From: Simmondsia chinensis
Taxonomy: Eukaryota; Streptophyta; Magnoliopsida; Caryophyllales; Simmondsiaceae
Direction: 5' to 3'
DNA: 64,000 nt
Assembly (NCBI GenBank): GCA_018398585.1
Contig: JAGTTD010000010.1
Location: 31,908,638 to 31,972,637, forward strand
Shown: positions 47,126-56,534 of the stretch, in pieces
Layout of the letters: each line of letters opens with the position of its first letter
Numbering within the stretch: position 1 is the first letter of the stretch
Translations under genes and position numbers: made by a program
Notes under the pieces: generated by a model
The model's input: only the letters and a program-made list of their open reading frames with translations
What the model was told of the DNA's origin: nothing
The model's database searches: none

Positions 47126-48220
47126 TCAGTTTAGGACACTTTCCTCATTAAGTAAAGCAGATTTTAACTCATCATAAAAATGCAGTTTTGAAGTTTGTCG
47201 GGTAAAAGTTGCAAAAGCTACGTATTCAGGGGGTAACCCATGAATAGCAAAGTGTTGGAATTCCCTAGTAGAAATAGGCGAGTCAATGACAGCTAAATCA
47301 TCGGCAATTGATTTGAGTTCAAAAAGGTAGGCATCCATGGTTTTGCCATCTTTACGTAGGTTTATGAGTTGAGTTCGGAGGTCATACTCCTTAGCCATGG
47401 GGCGATCCCGAAAATGCTTAGCCAAGGCATCCCACATGGCTTTGAAAGTTGGATAGCGGAAAATATCATTAATAAGGGAGCGGGAGAGTGTGGCGGCTAT
47501 GCAAGATCGGAGACTCTGATGCGTAGCCATGTAATATAATCCGGGTTAAAATAAGTCGATCCTGTGGGGAGAGTTATTTGAGCAGGAGGACAGGGGTAAG
47601 ATCCATCAATAAACCCTAATAATTGGTGCGCAAGTCGTAACATGTTGAATTGTTCGTTCCATGGGAGATAATCAGAAGTTGATTCAAGTTTAATTGTGAC
47701 AATGCTAGTTATATTTGATAAAGGAAGAACAATTGGGAAGCGGGATGATTATAAACATTGGGGTTTAAGTAATTAGGGTTTAGGTAATGGGGAAAGGTGG
47801 CTGGCGGCGCCGCACCAGCATCACCACCGACATGAGGGAGAGTCGGCGAGAGAACCGGAGCAGAGCCACAGTCGGCCGGTCGGAACCCACCTGACAGTGT
47901 GGGCGAAACCGACACCAGACGAGTGGGCGGCGAGCGCAGGGAAGGGGTTTGACAAGGGTGGGATGCCTAGATTAAGTGCCGGGTTTAGAGTACCGGAGAT
48001 GGCGACACCGACATCCACTGACCGAGAGAAAGAAAAACCGGTGGTAGTGGTTCCGACAATGGAAGTGTCGGTCACCACCCCCGGTGGGCTACCAGCCGCG
48101 ATGGTGGGTAGAGGAACGGCATGAGGAGGGCCGGGCTCTGCCACCGAGCGGGCGGCGCTGGGGGGGAGGAGGGAGGGAGGTTAGGGCATTAGCGTAGGAT
48201 CGATTCGGATTAGAAGCCAT
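47126..48220 (-). pseudogene. Copia 1 gag, frameshifted
   Basis: The probable start is ATG 48218-48220 (MASNPNRSYANALTSLPP), 163 bp inside the 5' LTR and PBS. A G/C run near 48155-48175 shifts the frame, and the readable pieces are a Pro/Ala-rich N-terminal part and 47126-47530. The latter contains the retrotransposon gag domain (PTFKAMWDALAKHFRDRPMA, TQLINLRKDGKTMDAYLFEL and FAIHGLPPEYVAFATFTRQT). A further shift near 47530 breaks the link. Gag forms the capsid-like particle. Confidence 0.88.
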
Positions 48221-48373
48221 TACTCAAATAAAATTTGAAAAGAAAAGAAACACAATAGTAGTAGAACTTATTAGAGAATTCAACACTTCAATTGCAAGAA
48301 AAAACTGACTAACAACAAAAGAAAAGAAAAGAACAGTGGAAAAAAAGAGAAAAGAAAAGAATCAGAGTAATTT

Positions 48374-48383
48374 TCTGATACCA
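48374..48383 (-). promoter_or_regulatory. Primer-binding site (initiator tRNA-Met) of copia element 1
   Basis: The minus strand reads TGGTATCAGA immediately after the 5' LTR, complementary to the 3' end of plant initiator tRNA-Met, the usual copia primer. Confidence 0.92.
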
Positions 48384-48560
48384 TGTGAATAATTATGATT
48401 GAATGAGAAAATGAGTACATAGGAGGCCTCAATATAGGCAAAGTACTATGACCAAAAGACTAAACTACCCCTAATGGTTACATAAGTCAAAGGGCAAAAG
48501 TGTAAAATATAGAACCCTAGGAATACTCTAGAATACTCTAGAATATAGTCTAATAATTAT
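48384..48560 (-). repeat. 5' LTR of copia element 1 and right TSD
   Basis: LTR 48384-48555 (172 bp), TSD ATTAT at 48556-48560. It contains an extra actctagaata duplicate relative to the 3' copy. Confidence 0.92.
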
Positions 48561-49158
48561 AACATCTACAACTATTTGTTTTTTTTTTTTAGGTGAGCGG
48601 GATGGGAGAGGGAAAATGTCCCTTAAAATTCTTATAAAGGGAAGCCACAAGTATTATCATAGAGATTTCAATTTAAGTGACGTGTAAGGCTACCAGTGTT
48701 TTATGTCACTGAGCTATGTCCCTAGGGGACATCCACAGCTGATTGCTTTAACTACAATATAAGTTATTACGTAAAAGCTCATCAATAATTTTGTACTTGA
48801 AAAAAATGTTGAATTGACTTTGAGTGACATGTTGACCATATGAGTGGTTAGATATCGTTGATGTTCATTTTTTTGGGTCACACTATTAATTGGCTAATTA
48901 AAGAAACAGTAAAGGCTAAGCAATATATAGTAATTGGGTTGTGTTGTCAATTTCTCAGGAGCATTAGCAATATATAGTAATTGGGTTGTGTTGTCAATTT
49001 CTCAGGAGCATTTTGCTTACAAATGAATGATAGGGTTATTTATGTAAAAAGTTTTTATACTTTATTTATTATGTTAATTTAGTCCCTATACTTATGTCAA
49101 TTTACTATTGATTGTTTTTTGTTTTTATCTTTTAGAGGCTATCTATGATGGACCTCTG
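48561..49158. other. Spacer with an exact 47-bp tandem duplication
   Basis: 48919-48965 is repeated without change at 48966-49012. The rest is AT-rich without a gene. Confidence 0.7.
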
Positions 49159-49583
49159 TGATGCAGATAGTGATCCAAATAACCTAATCGAAACAACAAA
49201 AGAAGTTTTAAATATGGTATAATTAGGATTTTATTTATTAGTATTTAGTTTTATTTTTGCAAAAAGGCAAGCGCATAATCTCATATATATCAAAAGTTTA
49301 TACAACCAGTATTAAAATCTACAGGATCATGTAATTAGATTTAGAGTTTAGAGTTATAGTATTATTAGAAGTAGTAGAGTTTGATTTAACGTAGGATTAT
49401 ACTTAGAATTAGATTATTATTATGAATAGGGTTTTATATGTCTATAAATAGGTCATTAATTTATAGTTTTTGCAAACTTTTGATAAATTGAATAATTTTA
49501 TAAATTATTTTGTTTGAGTTGATCTTTGTAATTTTTGTTTTTTGTGAAATAGTTAAATAAAAATTACATAACTCCTTTTCATA
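49159..49583 (+). repeat. Gypsy-type LTR copy R2, truncated
   Basis: Starts tgatgcagatag and is colinear with the reverse complement of 76-577, but carries about 66 extra bases (49258-49323) and lacks the last 150 bp. It is joined at 49584 to the protease-coding fragment, which lies in the opposite orientation. That arrangement is not that of an intact element. Confidence 0.8.
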
Positions 49584-49589
49584 GATGGG

Positions 49590-50108
49590 CTAACCATATG
49601 TGGGTTCATAAAAGATAGGTAGAGAAGACAAATCAAGATAGGTTGGCTCATCAAAGATAGGTTCTCTTCTGATGTCGTCTATCGGTGTAGACGCCATCTC
49701 TAACTCACTAACGACATTGGCAAACACGGCTCTATTTTCTGGTTTTGGGTCTTCGGTCTTCGACACAAGTGGCGCCTCATCTTTCTTGGGCAACAAGATG
49801 ATCCTTGTTTCTTCAAAGATAAAGCTATACATGTTCTTTCTCCCATCACGTATAGTACCTCTATCATATTGCAAAGGTCGTCCCAATAGCAGATGACACA
49901 CATCCATGGCAACAACATCGCACCATATTCTATCCCGATATTTCAACCCAATAGAGAAATTAACTAGACATAACTTCGAAATGATTACCTGGTCTCCTCT
50001 CTCGAGCCACGACATCTTATAAGGGTTCGGATGCTCCTCCATCTTCAACCCTAGCTTCTGGACGGCTTCCTCGAAGATGGCGTTCTCACAACTCCCGGAG
50101 TCGATCAC
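49590..50108 (-). pseudogene. Ty3/gypsy aspartic protease fragment
   Basis: Contains VIDSGSCENAIFEEAV (active-site DSG context of gypsy proteases), YRDRIWCDVVAMDVCHLLLG and GRPLQYDRGTIRDGRKNMYS, a hallmark of plant gypsy protease/RT junctions. RT, RNase H and integrase are absent: the frame is cut at 49590, where the LTR R2 begins. Confidence 0.9.
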
Positions 50109-50667
50109 TAGGCGGCGTAAGCTCTTGCCAATTGTTCATGTCATCTAGAAGATGTTTTGTCGAAGCCATTTATCTTCTTCTACTTCCTTAGGCTTGAAGT
50201 CAATTCGCCTGACCAATAGCAAGCAACCTTCGTCACCCGCTACCTCCTCTTTGCCTAGTGACGCCAGTTTGTCCTGAGCCTTTTCCACCACTATGATGCC
50301 TTCACCTTCAAACTCGGAAAATACTTCCCCGAAGCTCGGACTTCCAACCTTGATCCCCTAAACAATCAGAAACTCCAGTATTGAGCTGAGTCTCTCACAC
50401 GTTCTGCCCATGGTCTTCAACTTCCGAATACGGCTCGTGGATATTCTCGTCCATTTCTTCTTCTTCACCCCTTGTTGGCAAGTGTTGAGGCTGGGTTCCC
50501 GGTTTTGATCGGGATTTGCCTCTAGTTGAATCCAACAACGCCCGATTCGCGGAATCTCTCTTCCATATCCTCGAATCTCCTCTTGTTGTGCCGTTGTATG
50601 TTTCGCTCTAAACATCTTCGACGGCGGCATACCTTTGTTGCCCACGGGCTATCTCAGAAGTCGTTTT
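50109..50667 (-). pseudogene. Remnant of gypsy gag-protease region
   Basis: Between the PBS and the protease, the minus strand reads degenerate coding text (GVKKKKWTRISTSRIRKL; later, in a shifted frame, EDKWLRQNIF leading into the DSG motif). It is only about 560 bp, far shorter than a gypsy gag, so most of gag has been deleted. No zinc knuckle is visible. Confidence 0.6.
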
Positions 50668-50681
50668 GAGCTCTGATACCA
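50668..50681 (-). promoter_or_regulatory. Primer-binding site of the gypsy element
   Basis: The minus strand reads TGGTATCAGAGCTC two bases after the LTR R3, complementary to tRNA-Met. It establishes R3 as the 5' LTR. Confidence 0.88.
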
Positions 50682-50683
50682 TC

Positions 50684-51157
50684 TGATGCAGCGCGTGAAT
50701 GAGAATATTGGGATTAAGGAGCTTCTAACCCGTTGATCATACCACACGATGCCAAATTAAGAAGGATCAGCTAAAACTCATTAATTCAGTAATATCTGAG
50801 CAATAACATAAAAAAGGAGCTACATAATTTTTATTAAACTATTTCAAAATAAAAACTACAAAGATCAACTCTAACAAAATAATTCATAAAATTATTTAAT
50901 TTATCAAAAGCTTCTAAAAATATATACTAATGACCTATTTATAGACATACAAAATTCTACTTGTAATAACAATAATCAAATTCTAAGATGTAATCTTACT
51001 TTAAATCAAACTCTACTACTTCTATGGTAATATAACTCCAAAAAACTAAATCCAATTACATAATTTAATAAAACTAAACATTAATAAATAAAATCCTAAT
51101 TACACCATAATTAAAACTCTTTTTGTGGTCTTGATTAGCTTTTTTCAATCCCTATCT
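50684..51157 (-). repeat. Gypsy 5' LTR (R3), start truncated
   Basis: Reads tgatgcagcgcgtgaatgag at its PBS-proximal end and matches 76-577 in the same orientation. The distal 15-20 bases (the gcatca start) are missing at the junction with R4. Confidence 0.85.
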
Positions 51158-51162
51158 ACTAG

Positions 51163-51591
51163 TTCTAATTATGATATAATTAGAATTTTATTTATTAGTA
51201 TTTAGTTTCATTGAATTATGTAATTAAATTTAGGTTTTGGAGTTACATTATTATTAGAAATAGTAGAGTTTGATTTAAAGTAGGATTGGTCTTTAGAATT
51301 AGATTATTATTATGAGTAGGGTTTTATATTTCTATAAATAAGTCATTAGTTTATAATTTTTGGAGGCTTTTGATAAATTAAATAATTTTATGAATGGTTT
51401 TATTTGAGTTGATCTTTGTAGTTTTTATTTTGAAATAGTTCAATAAAAATTTCATCGCTCCTCTTTAGGTTATTGCCTGGGTATTCGCAAAATCAATGAG
51501 TTTTAGCCAATCCCTCTCAATCCGGCACGTTGGTACGGTCAATGAATGAAAGGCTCCTTAATCCCAAGATTCTCATTTATGCACTGCATCA
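51163..51591 (+). repeat. Gypsy LTR copy R4, inverted against R3
   Basis: Colinear with the reverse complement of R3 from tataattagaattttattt to cactgcatca, lacking about the first 55 bp. R3 and R4 abut head to head and form a palindrome of more than 400 bp per arm. Confidence 0.85.
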
Positions 51592-52924
51592 CTCTAAAGA
51601 TTTTATCCTCTTAATTATAAAAAAAAAATATTTCTTTACAATTTATATTATGTCAATTTAGTCCTATAATCAGATTAAAGTTTACTGCAATGACGTAATT
51701 TTAACAACATAATCACAATATATACAAGTGACCTAGTTCAAATCAACACGTTGATTCAATTATAACCTAGGTTGGGGCTGAAAATTTGTATCAACAGCTT
51801 GACATAAATTTTACTCAAAAGACCAAATCGACAAATATCACAAGTACACTAGCTCCGCTTTGGTGGTTGGACCAGTTTTTGTATCTCGAGTTTCTTTGTC
51901 TAATTAAAAAAAAAAAAAAATTGGTACAGTTAAAAGTATAATAGACTATATTTGTATATGGGTAAAGTATAGGGATCTTTGGCTTTTTTTTTAATATTAG
52001 GGAGAAAAGCTCGCAATACAAGAGCTGGCATGCAACAAAAATTAATTCAAAACAGTATGTTAGAGCATATAGATTTTTTTCAAATTAAATTCTACAACAT
52101 ATTCTATCACAGAGTTAATTGTTTAATAGTTTAAACTGATGTATATAGACTGATAAGATACGACATATATCTAACAAAGTATATGTTCCTTCATGCAAAT
52201 AATCAATGGCTTGAAGTGCAAATACTACCTCATACTAAGAGTAGCTATTGTAGGGATGCAAATTCGTAATATTTTTGTCAATAAAATTCTAATATGTGTC
52301 ATTTTAAGGACATAATTATTTCAAAAGCCTAAACTAATAAGTGAATTTCCAGAATGGCTATATACTCTACCAATGGAAGCCTATCTCATGGATTATTAGA
52401 AGTATTTATTGGTATGAATCTAATTCTATCTAAGTTTGGTCAAAGACCAATAGAACTTTTTTCTTTCGATAATTAAAAGGAGGTGAACTGAAGATGCTCA
52501 AGCATGAGATAACAACACAAGCAAATAAAGAAAAAGATACATTAAAGATGAGAAAAGTAACAATGCTGCACCATTATCTCAAATCCGATCAGTATGCAAG
52601 ATTCACACTTTGCTAAGCTTTTTGTAATATGGTTTGCATTATACATGTCGCGCTTAAAAGATTATTAGAAGTATTCATGGTGTTTAATATACAACTTCTG
52701 CATCCGACATAGGGGGTTTGGTGCTAGTGAAAGGGGAATGATGTTAGAGGCCAAATAAGTGGTCTAGAATTCACCCTTTGACTCACTTAAGTCGTCGTCA
52801 TGTGTGTGTATGTGAAATTGCCACTTAACTAGGTATATGAAGGTTGGAACATTTATCGCATAAATACCAACACATTTCAATGTACATAATGAGTTATCCT
52901 TATATTAGAGTATTTTATACCTAG
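51592..52924. other. AT-rich spacer, no gene
   Basis: An A-run at 51905-51920 and a phrase near 51990-52035 (agggagaaaagctcgcaatac) resemble ends of other dispersed repeats here (compare 54488-54515). No coding evidence. Confidence 0.5.
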
Positions 52925-52941
52925 GTACCCTATGCTCAAAT
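52925..52941. repeat. TSD, left copy, of the 5S-headed SINE
   Basis: gtaccctatgctcaaat, identical to 53196-53212. Confidence 0.93.
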
Positions 52942-52990
52942 AGGGTTCATTTACCAGGTACTAACACAACCGCATCTCATTAGAACTATG

Positions 52991-53040
52991 AAATTAAGTG
53001 TGCTTTGATGAGAGTAATACTAGGATGGGTGACCTCCTGG
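52991..53040 (+). promoter_or_regulatory. Internal pol III promoter region of 5S type
   Basis: The A-box equivalent aaattaagtgtgct (52991-53004), the intermediate element around taatactagg (53015-53024) and the C-box region ggatgggtgacctcctgg (53023-53040) are in 5S order and spacing. The C-box is essentially unchanged and the A-box has two or three substitutions. In 5S genes TFIIIA binds these elements. Confidence 0.8.
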
Positions 53041-53078
53041 TAAGTCCTCGTGTTGCCAACCCTATAAGGTTGAGCGTC

Positions 53079-53195
53079 TTCGGAAACAGCCTCTTGGCGG
53101 GGTTGCACCCTGAATGGGTAAGGCTGCATACATCCACCTTTCCTAGACCCCGCTTACGCTGGAGCCTTTGAGACACTGGATCTATTGTTGTTTTT
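53079..53195 (+). mobile_element. LINE-derived 3' tail of the SINE
   Basis: cggaaacagcctctt, gggtaaggctgcatacatcc, ctagaccccgcttacg, ggagcctttgagacactgga and ctattgttg follow the same order as the 3' ends of both RTE LINEs (compare 58073-58180). The tail is only two TTG-like units plus a short T-run. Confidence 0.88.
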
Positions 53196-53212
53196 GTACC
53201 CTATGCTCAAAT
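53196..53212. repeat. TSD, right copy, of the 5S-headed SINE
   Basis: Identical to 52925-52941. It follows the tail directly. Confidence 0.93.
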
Positions 53213-53276
53213 GTGTTGAATTTTTGTAAAATCCAACTGACTTCATCATTGAATTTTGATGTAAAGTATTCATATA

Positions 53277-53311
<35 letters not shown>

Positions 53312-54522
53312 TTTATGTAAAACACCTTATATTACTAAAATCATGTGTCATGTCCACAATTTGGTCGCAAAAGAATCAAATGCTAAAGATTATACTTATA
53401 TATTGATCCAATCATATTCCATTTAAACATTTTCCAACAAGATTTTATCAAATTTCAATAAAAATGTATCTGATTGATAAAATTTTAAAATTGTGGGGTA
53501 GTTAAGTGGCAAAATTTTTAGAATTCAAGGTAACATATTGTATATATTAGAACGACAAGATACATTGATAATAAATGATTAAATCTAATTGTATTTAAGT
53601 GACAATTTCTCTAAATTAAATATATAAAATTAGTCACTTAGGTACCCCAAAGTTTGATGATCTATCACCCAAGTACCACAATAGTTCAATATAAATAATA
53701 AGGTACACTGAGTTTTAAATATTTTATCTTTTAAATACTTTGAATTTTAAAAACTTTTAAATATTTACCCTTTGTCGAATTTCAATAGCTCTTTGTTAGA
53801 AATTGATAATGTGATACATAATTTTAAAACATAATTTTTTTGTCATTGAATTCTAACGTGGCACATTATTTTGCTGATATATGATATCTCTTGTAATAAT
53901 TCTTTTGAATATTTTTCACAATGCAATAGATTTTTGTTAAAAACATTGATGTAACGCACATACATTGTTGGAATGGTGCACCACATGATCAACATTTTAA
54001 AAAATTTCCTAAGTACCGATTGTAGGGTGCCTAAGTGATAAAATTTTTAAATTATACGAGTGTTCCATGGTATACATCAAAATGTTAAAATACCGAGGTC
54101 ATAAATGCTCAAATCTCAAGATAACTACGTGATAAATTCCTCAAATATATAGTGGCTAAATAGTAGTAACAGTAGTAGATGTAGCTACAACACGTGCAGC
54201 ACAAGATGCCGTGTCTCACGGGATGAACACTCTTTCTTTCTAACATGGACAAAGATATACTGATTGAATCAGAACAATAATCCCAAAAAGTCCAAGACAA
54301 ATTATGTTTTCATTCAAGGAAAAGCCAATATAATAGTTTGATAATGTAGTATATGCCCGACTTTGATCATGATATGCAATTAAGTTTTGAGATTGAGGAT
54401 TGCGTACTTTTGTCTTTTATTTTTTGTTAAGGACTCGACATGTGAGTATATTAGAATCTCACATTAGAGTTTTTGTTTCTTATAATTAGCGAGGAAAAAC
54501 TCTCAATACAAAAGCTGATTAT
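53213..54522. other. AT-rich dispersed-repeat sequence, no gene
   Basis: A TA tract lies at about 53285-53312. Phrases about steps such as ggtaccccaaagtttgatga and gtacc-type words recur with those near 29640 and 10300-10440, suggesting an old AT-rich repeat into which the SINE inserted. Confidence 0.5.
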
Positions 54523-55512
54523 TGGTGAAATAGGTAATAAACAAATATAACTCTTATTTCAATAAAATTAATCTCAAGGGTTACAAACGCAATGACAAAA
54601 ATGACTAAAAGAAAGTAAACGATAGAAGGAAAAGAATGAACTGAAGAATTGCCGCGCTAGGGAAAATCCACTGCCCTAAATTGTTTATGCCCCATAGAGA
54701 TACAATGTGATGAATGGCACTTCGACACCAAGGTTAACACGACACCCAGCTTAGCAGTGTACTTCAAATAGATGGGTTGGAGTATGCCCTAATTTGCTTA
54801 GTAATGGAGGAGATAATTCTTTTGACAGAGAAAACAAAAGCCGTGAAGAAGAAGATGAGTTTCTTTAATTTCATATAGTTTCTGTGTGTTTAACAAATCC
54901 TTAAGTGACGTTATTTATAGAGGAAAAACCTTGTAGGTTAAGGAAATGATCACGGCCTTAGAATTCGGCTGCAATAAGGAAAGTGGCGGATGAAGGAGAG
55001 CTTAAAAATTCAGATTTAGTTATGGATAAAAATAGGTTATGAAAAGAGTGGGAATTGACGGAGTCAAAATGCGTACTTGAGCTCGAGTTTACAGCCCCAA
55101 GTCTATAGCCTTGAGCCTCGAGACTGAGAGTAAGGACACCTCCAGGTCAACTAAGGAGACATCTTGAACTTGAGCCAAAGGCTTCTAGCATTACTCAAAG
55201 ACAAGAACTCATCTCGAATTTTTTTTTTTTTTTTTTTTTGACAACTTAAGCAAATACAATAATTGTAAATGGTTGTAAAATAAAAGTCCGGGATAGAAAA
55301 AAGTCCACAACACACCCACCGCGAAGTGTGGCGACGTGTTGGTCTGGGCGTACACGCGTGGGTTAACCAAGCCCACTCTAGGCCCACAGGACTTTATCAA
55401 GTACAATAATAAGGGGGTATATAAATAAGGCTGCCCACCTCTAGATTTCCTATGTGGGATTGAGATTTATTGACAAGTTATCAAAATTGAAATACACTAC
55501 CACCAAATTCCA
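54523..55512 (-). repeat. 3' LTR of copia element 2
   Basis: About 990 bp from tggtgaaatag to aaattcca on the plus strand. It matches 59783-61336 (after removing a nested solo LTR). On its outer right side the minus strand reads CAATGTGGAGGATCAT (55513-55528), a copia polypurine tract, so this is the 3' LTR. It carries a T-run at about 55218-55240 absent from the other copy. The segment 54534-54710 is in opposite orientation to its counterpart 59796-59968. A TATATAAATA box lies at 55418-55427. Confidence 0.85.
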
Positions 55513-56140
55513 ATGATCCTCCACATTGTTCAATTTTGAGAACAGAAGGAATGGAAGAGTATTATTGAGCAGTGTGACCCACACTTGATGACGCTAATGT
55601 CTTTCGGACTTGAATCAAAAGCAAGTGACTAGGTATGTCCCACAACCACCTAATGATGAACAAGATCTTGAACCATGAACAGTCATTGTGAAGAACGTAC
55701 CAAAGCCCTTCATATGGTACTCGAGGTTGAGGCGCACTCCGCGATTAGGATGTATGAGGTCCCTCAAAATATAATCCAAAACTTGGTATTTTCAGGAATG
55801 CTATAAAGAGTAAGCCCTTATTCTCGGCGGGAGGACTTTCTACCCTCATAATCTTGGTGGTGAGTCCATCAGCTGCATTGCTCCATACCATCATAAAAAA
55901 GCTATAGACATTATTAAGAGCCTTAGGCTCATCCTCATATCATGGCAATAGTGATGAATCCATCAGGTATGTTGTCCCATGCCACCACATCAGGCTTTGC
56001 ATAACATTAAGAGCCTTAAGCTCAACCTGCGTCATTGCAGTATTAACAAATTCTAGAGCTACTCGTAAAAACATTTTAGAATAGGTTTGAGTGGCTATCA
56101 CAAATTTCCCGGTATCTAAATTCGTATGGCTCATTGAACA
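55513..56140 (-). other. 3' non-coding part and polypurine tract of copia element 2
   Basis: The polypurine tract is at 55513-55528. The remainder includes two similar short phrases (agcattaagagccttaggct-type wording around 55910 and 56005), indicating a small internal duplication, and a 64-aa frame without a domain. Confidence 0.6.
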
Positions 56141-56525
56141 TCATGAGTAACTCCCAAAATGGGTATCCATCAGGATTAGGACACACATGGGCTTTAGCCC
56201 CATTCCCTCTGTTGTTTCATTTATCATTTTCCTTAAAAGAGCTTTTGTTAATGGATCTGCTAAAATTTTCTCAATCCTCACAAACACAAGTAAGATCACA
56301 TTATTCGTGACTAAATTTCTCATGACACCATGTCTTAGGCAAATATTCCTCTGCTTGCCATTATAAACCTTACTTTGAGCAACTCCTGCGGCTACTCATG
56401 AATCACAGTGTAATGACAATGATGGCACAAATTTCCCCCACAATGGAATGTCTCCGAGCACACTCTGCAACCATTCAGCTTCCAAACCTTCCATCTCTAG
56501 TGTAATAAATTCAGATTCCATAATG
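56141..56525 (-). pseudogene. Copia 2 RNase H, C-terminal part
   Basis: MESEFITLEMEGLEAEWLQS then PLWGKFVPSLSLHCDS is the RNase H core around the conserved glutamate, and FVRIEKILADPLTKALLRKM with MGLKPM marks the C-terminus. Stops and frameshifts lie between them. The N-terminal continuation is found beyond the LINE: near 58192-58220 the minus strand reads EQTCIAKS, directly completing TCIAKS-MESEF. Confidence 0.85.
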
Positions 56526-56534
56526 GATTTAGCA
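56526..56534. repeat. TSD, left copy, of RTE LINE 2
   Basis: gatttagca, identical to 58183-58191. Removing the LINE and one copy restores a continuous copia reading across this codon region. Confidence 0.85.

Larger units (their letters stand above)
43338..48555 (-). mobile_element. Complete Ty1/copia retrotransposon 1 (5.2 kb)
   Basis: Minus-strand element with LTRs of only 163 and 172 bp, a tRNA-Met PBS, a polypurine tract, and gag, protease, integrase, RT and RNase H in copia order, inside a perfect ATTAT TSD. The coding region carries a few nonsense codons and frameshifts but no large deletion, and the two LTRs differ by few changes, so insertion was fairly recent. GC content of the gag part is clearly higher than in surrounding DNA. 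Confidence 0.96.
52942..53195 (+). mobile_element. SINE with a 5S rRNA-derived head and an RTE-LINE 3' tail
   Basis: A 254-bp retroposon inside a perfect 17-bp TSD. Bases 52943-53062 (120 bp, the length of 5S rRNA) align with plant 5S rRNA from its first base: gggttc, accag.tacta, catctcattagaac, aaattaagtgtgct, gagagtaatactagg, atgggtgacctcctgg and aagtcctcgtgttgc. From about 53079 the sequence is instead colinear with the LINE 3' ends at 12 kb and 58 kb, finishing in a TTG-type tail. It has no coding capacity. It should be transcribed by RNA polymerase III from the internal 5S promoter and be reverse transcribed by an RTE LINE enzyme. It is not a Cassandra TRIM, because there are no LTRs and the 5S part is at the very 5' end. 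Confidence 0.93.

Noticed and set aside
52943..53062. A functional 5S rRNA gene
   Set aside because: It differs from plant 5S at many positions, lacks the T-run terminator and spacer, sits alone, and is fused to a LINE tail inside a TSD.
52925..53212. Cassandra TRIM element
   Set aside because: No LTR pair, PBS or polypurine tract. The 5S part is at the 5' end of a TTG-tailed insertion with a 17-bp TSD rather than inside an LTR with a 5-bp TSD.
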